Source of the DNA: Phaeoceros laevis
Lineage: Eukaryota; Anthocerotophyta; Anthocerotopsida; Notothyladales
DNA length: 22,210 bases
Assembly: GCA_049999765.1 (NCBI GenBank)
Contig: JBNGIQ010009547.1
Location: 270,701 to 292,910 of the forward strand
Reading direction: 5' to 3'
Both the position numbers and the translations under genes were made by a program. Position 1 is the first letter of the stretch, and every line of letters starts with the position of its first letter. The notes under the pieces were generated by a model. That model was not told where the DNA came from and made no database searches. It was given only the letters and a program-made list of their open reading frames with translations. Positions 19,589 through 22,210 of the stretch are shown piece after piece.

Positions 19589-21474
19589 ATGGCGCTGTGG
19601 TTGGAACCTGGCCAGGAGCCAACGACGGAGGCAGAGAGAGCGGATTTGGATGCGATTGAGGCTCTGCGGGAGTCTTGCGTACTGGAGCTCAAGGTAAGGA
19701 AGCTGCTGTTTACAGCGGACATAATTCTGTATGGATCTCGGCTTGGTTTTCTAAATCTTAGACACGTAGCTTTGGACTCGCATAGCATGTTACAAGCTGA
19801 CTCTGGACTACTCATATTTAGGAAGAAGGGAATGAGTTCCTGAAGAAAGGGAAGCAGTTCCATTCAAGAGCGTTGGATTCGTACACCAGAGGAATTGATC
19901 AGGGTTGTTCTAATGAGCTGACAAATTCGGTACTGTATGCCAATCGGGCTCATGTCAACTTGCTTCTTGGGAATTTTCGGCGTGCTCTGTCTGATTCTGA
20001 AGAATCAATCAGACGGAACCCAACAAATCTCAAGGTCTGCTGAACAGACTGTCGAGTCTGCTGAACAGAGTTGTGACTATTTACAAGAAGCACCTTTGTG
20101 GCTGTTTTTTCGGAGAGACTGATTTCCCTGCCTCTGTATCAGGCATACTTCCGTGGGGCTAAAGCCTCACTTGAGCTTGGTCTACTGTCTAAAGCAGGTC
20201 GGTTCTGTTCTGATGGCCTACTTCAAGACCCTGACAACAAGGAACTCAGGAAGATACAGGACCAAGTTGATAGAGAAGCTGCGAAAGATGCTGAGAAGAA
20301 AAAGTGGGCGTTGGAAGCACGGTCAAAAGCAGAGGTACTACGTCATTCTCACTGGAGTCTATGGGCTTTTGGTTTCCACCATGTTGAGAACTGCCTATTT
20401 CTTGATTACCTGTCAAGTTCTGCAGTGTCTTTCGTGGCCCTGCAGGCCCTTTTTTCTGCACTGTCATCTCGGAAACTCAAGCTAGGCGACGCTCTATATG
20501 AAGAGCGAAGTCAGTCCCGGAGGCCATGGCTGGATACAAGTCAGGTTCTTCATTGGCCTGTACTTCTGTTGTATGGGGAGGTCATGTCTAGCGACCTTGT
20601 GGAAGATTTCTGTGAGATCGAAACATTTGCTGTGCACCTTGACGATATATCCTTCTGCAAGAATGATAACAATGTCATTTCCATTGTCGGGTTGATGCTC
20701 TTTGGCTGTTCTGATCTGAAGTCACTCGTGTATCCTTGACAATCAAACATGTTTGGCAAGGACGCTCCACCACTTGTATGGGATGAAAGGCAGGAATACA
20801 CTCGTGATCGAATTGCTCTGCATTACTATGTAGGTACTTTTATCTCCTCATTTGGCAAAGAGATTGTTTTAAGCTTGAGCTTGATACACTCCAGTGACCT
20901 TAAGGTTAATGGACTGCAGGCAAATGCATATGAGCCCTTGAGTCGAAAGAAGGCACTCGACCTTTTGTCAGGTCAAGGGGCAGGGTATGATTGGACAACA
21001 GCAGAGGATGACGAGAGTGACAAAAGCACAAGTAGCACAGGCAAGCCTATGCATCTTGAAGTCTTCCTTTTTTCTTCATCTTTCAACTCCGTTGTTTTAA
21101 GTTTCCAGCATTTGGTGGCCCAACAAAGGATGCTGGACGGCAGTAAATGACATAGTTGAGATGCACAGCAAACCGTCGTGCACCAAGCTGGATACGAGTT
21201 AGTGAGAATGAAACGCTGAGTAGCGTTCTGTCCAGGGGAAACCACATTGTACCAGGAATTCCAGGTGATTGTTCCGTCATGGATGGTATTTGCAAATTCT
21301 GCATCAACCGGTTCGGCTTGTTTCCTGCTACTTTAGGTGAATTTCCTGGACATGTGAAATAAGCACATATGCTCATGCCAGCCTTTGTCCCAATGTCATG
21401 CAGTATTTTATGTAACCGCGAAGGGAACAAGTTTTCACCACATGCTTACTTCCGGGCAGTGGTCCCCACCTTGA
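19589..21474 (+). CDS. TTC4/Cns1-type TPR co-chaperone of Hsp90/Hsp70 (eight exons)
   Basis: Cytosolic/nuclear co-chaperone that binds the EEVD tails of Hsp90 and Hsp70. Exons: 19589-19693, 19822-20034, 20143-20334, 20446-20646, 20749-20829, 20920 to about 21031 (or 21060), about 21169 (or 21156) to 21264, and 21404-21474; about 356 residues, normal for TTC4. The TPR part is residues 35-170. The carboxylate clamp is intact: Lys35, Asn39, Asn76 (YANRAHVNLLLGNF), Lys106 and Arg110 (K-AYFRGAKAS). After a charged helix comes the C-terminal wheel domain: LKLGDALYEER, VLHWPVLLLYGEVMSSD, FAVHLDDMFGKDAPPLVWDE, YTRDRIALHYY, WIRVSENETLSSVLSR, IVPGIPVFYVTAKGTSFH and final GQWSPP. ATG 19589 gives the family start MALWLEPG. 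All introns are GT-AG except intron 4 (20647-20748), an AT-AC intron. Only the exon 6/7 junction in the variable linker is unresolved. It is divergent from the O-FucT gene. Confidence 0.9.
20035..20069 (+). repeat. 21-bp partial duplication at the intron 2 donor of TTC4
   Basis: GTCTGCTGAACAGA occurs at 20035-20048, where its GT is the intron 2 donor, and again at 20056-20069. The first copy continues to C, making GTCTG/CAGAC an inverted repeat with a five-base loop over the splice site. Use of the second copy as donor would insert 21 nt containing an in-frame TGA. Confidence 0.7.
20647..20748 (+). other. U12-type AT-AC intron of the TTC4-like gene
   Basis: A 102-bp intron between GAC GAT and ATG TTT. 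The 5' splice site is ATATCCTTCT, matching the U12 AT-AC donor ATATCCTT exactly. A branch-site match, TCCTTGAC at 20733-20740 (consensus TCCTTRAC), ends 8 bases before the 3' end, which is AAAC|ATG, an AC acceptor. Removing it yields the conserved wheel-domain text HLDD-MFGKDAPP in phase 0. No GT-AG alternative restores this junction: the nearest AG (20720-20721) is followed in frame by a TGA. It should be excised by the minor spliceosome. Confidence 0.93.
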
Positions 21475-22210
21475 GTCTACTGCTGCAACAATCAAGCATT
21501 GAAGATTCATCTGCAAAGGGACTGTGTTGTCTCGCATAGCAGTGCATTATAACTTTGGTAGGTGGCTAGATGGATTCCAGTTAGTTCAACATTTTGCTCC
21601 TCCACACTTTAATCTCGGGTCTGGCAATGCAGGAGGAGGTGCTTCCTGCTAGGGACATCGCTTTTTTATAAGTTTTACCACGAGTGCCACTCTTGATTTC
21701 TAGTAGAAGTTTGTGGCAGCCCCCTAAAGTTTTAATGATCGGTCCAGTTTGAAAGACTTATGAACAGAAGAGTAAAGTCTAGGTGAAAGGCTATGCCCGC
21801 ATCTATCGCTGGTGCTCAGTGGTGGTACGTGAAAAATTTGTCCCAGAATGAAAGCTCTTTTCCCACTTCGTGTTTGCCCCATTTTCTTGGTGACTATAGG
21901 GTAACCCGGCAGGTGGTTTCAACTACTGTATGGTTGGTCCCTGGACTTCGCGCGGGAACTGGGTGGTCGTTTCAAACTTAGCAGCATGAACTTCTTTGGC
22001 GCCGCGATCGCTGCTAGTGGTCCTCCACCGGCTTGTGGTTGATTAGCTGCGGCGCCATTCTTCGCCTAGCATGTGAGTCTAGCGTTCGGTTGCAGACTCC
22101 AAGGCTTTGAGGACATGCCCGGAATTCACACCTTGGAGAGGCATGTCAAGAGCAGCAGGAGAAAACACAGGTCCAGCCCGGGAGCCCCTTCTTACCTACC
22201 AGCGGCGTAA
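21475..22210. other. Downstream of TTC4, no gene seen
   Basis: The left part should hold the TTC4 3' untranslated region. A 62-codon plus-strand frame at 21793-21981 has no recognisable feature. A 9-bp inverted repeat, TGGCGCCGC at 21997-22005 and GCGGCGCCA at 22049-22057, flanks a GC-rich stretch. The window ends without a further recognised exon. Confidence 0.5.

Noticed and set aside
21337-21362. Alternative last exon of TTC4 giving the end GEFPGHVK after GIP
   Set aside because: A fair acceptor exists at 21336, but the exon at 21404 continues GIP with VFYVTAKGTSFH and ends GQWSPP, the family's C-terminus. The short version could be a minor isoform at most.
1-22210. CRISPR arrays, operons, bacterial-type mobile elements or viral genes
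   Set aside because: Nothing of the kind is visible; the gene structures are those of a plant nuclear genome.

Overview
This is nuclear DNA of a land plant. The evidence is split genes with GT-AG introns of about 75-160 bp (one of 683 bp), plant-type proteins (F-box/kelch-like, plant HMGB, an RTF2 with a ubiquitin-like N-terminus, MPP beta, a plant O-fucosyltransferase, a TTC4/Cns1 co-chaperone) and TATA/Kozak-type signals instead of ribosome binding sites. Short introns, intron-free housekeeping genes and an F-box/kelch-like gene in AT-rich DNA suggest a non-seed plant such as a moss, but that lineage call is inference. Three runs of exactly 100 N (461-560, 1323-1422, 2900-2999) are assembly gaps.

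Layout. 1-2074: AT-rich DNA with two short tandem repeats, two gaps and a Lys/Ala/Glu-rich coiled-coil reading frame on the minus strand. 2075-3560: an F-box gene cut by a gap whose two edges share the same 6-mer and probably abut. 3561-6614: no intact gene, with a possible decayed WD40-like stretch. 6615-7799 (minus): a complete seven-exon HMGB chromatin gene with a GC-rich, GA/CT-rich upstream region. 9000-12240: AT-rich intergenic DNA with a diverged direct repeat, an inverted repeat and unidentified small frames. 12705-13793: intron-free RTF2 whose N-terminal ubiquitin-like domain ends exactly like ubiquitin (LRLRGG). 15286-16782: intron-free mitochondrial processing peptidase beta subunit. 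17188-19523 (minus): a two-exon O-fucosyltransferase-like type II membrane protein, convergent with MPP beta. 19589-21474: an eight-exon TTC4/Cns1-type Hsp90 co-chaperone, divergent from the O-fucosyltransferase with only 65 bp between start codons. 21475-22210: nothing recognised.

The genes are unrelated housekeeping functions (ubiquitin-linked proteolysis, chromatin, replication/splicing, mitochondrial import, glycosylation, Hsp90 folding) and do not form a pathway or cluster. The most striking item is the fourth TTC4 intron (20647-20748). It cannot be read as GT-AG, but it carries an exact ATATCCTT donor, a TCCTTGAC branch site and an AC acceptor, so it is a minor-spliceosome (U12-type) AT-AC intron. 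I joined exons by eye using splice consensus, phase and family similarity; the TTC4 exon 6/7 junction is the only one left ambiguous.
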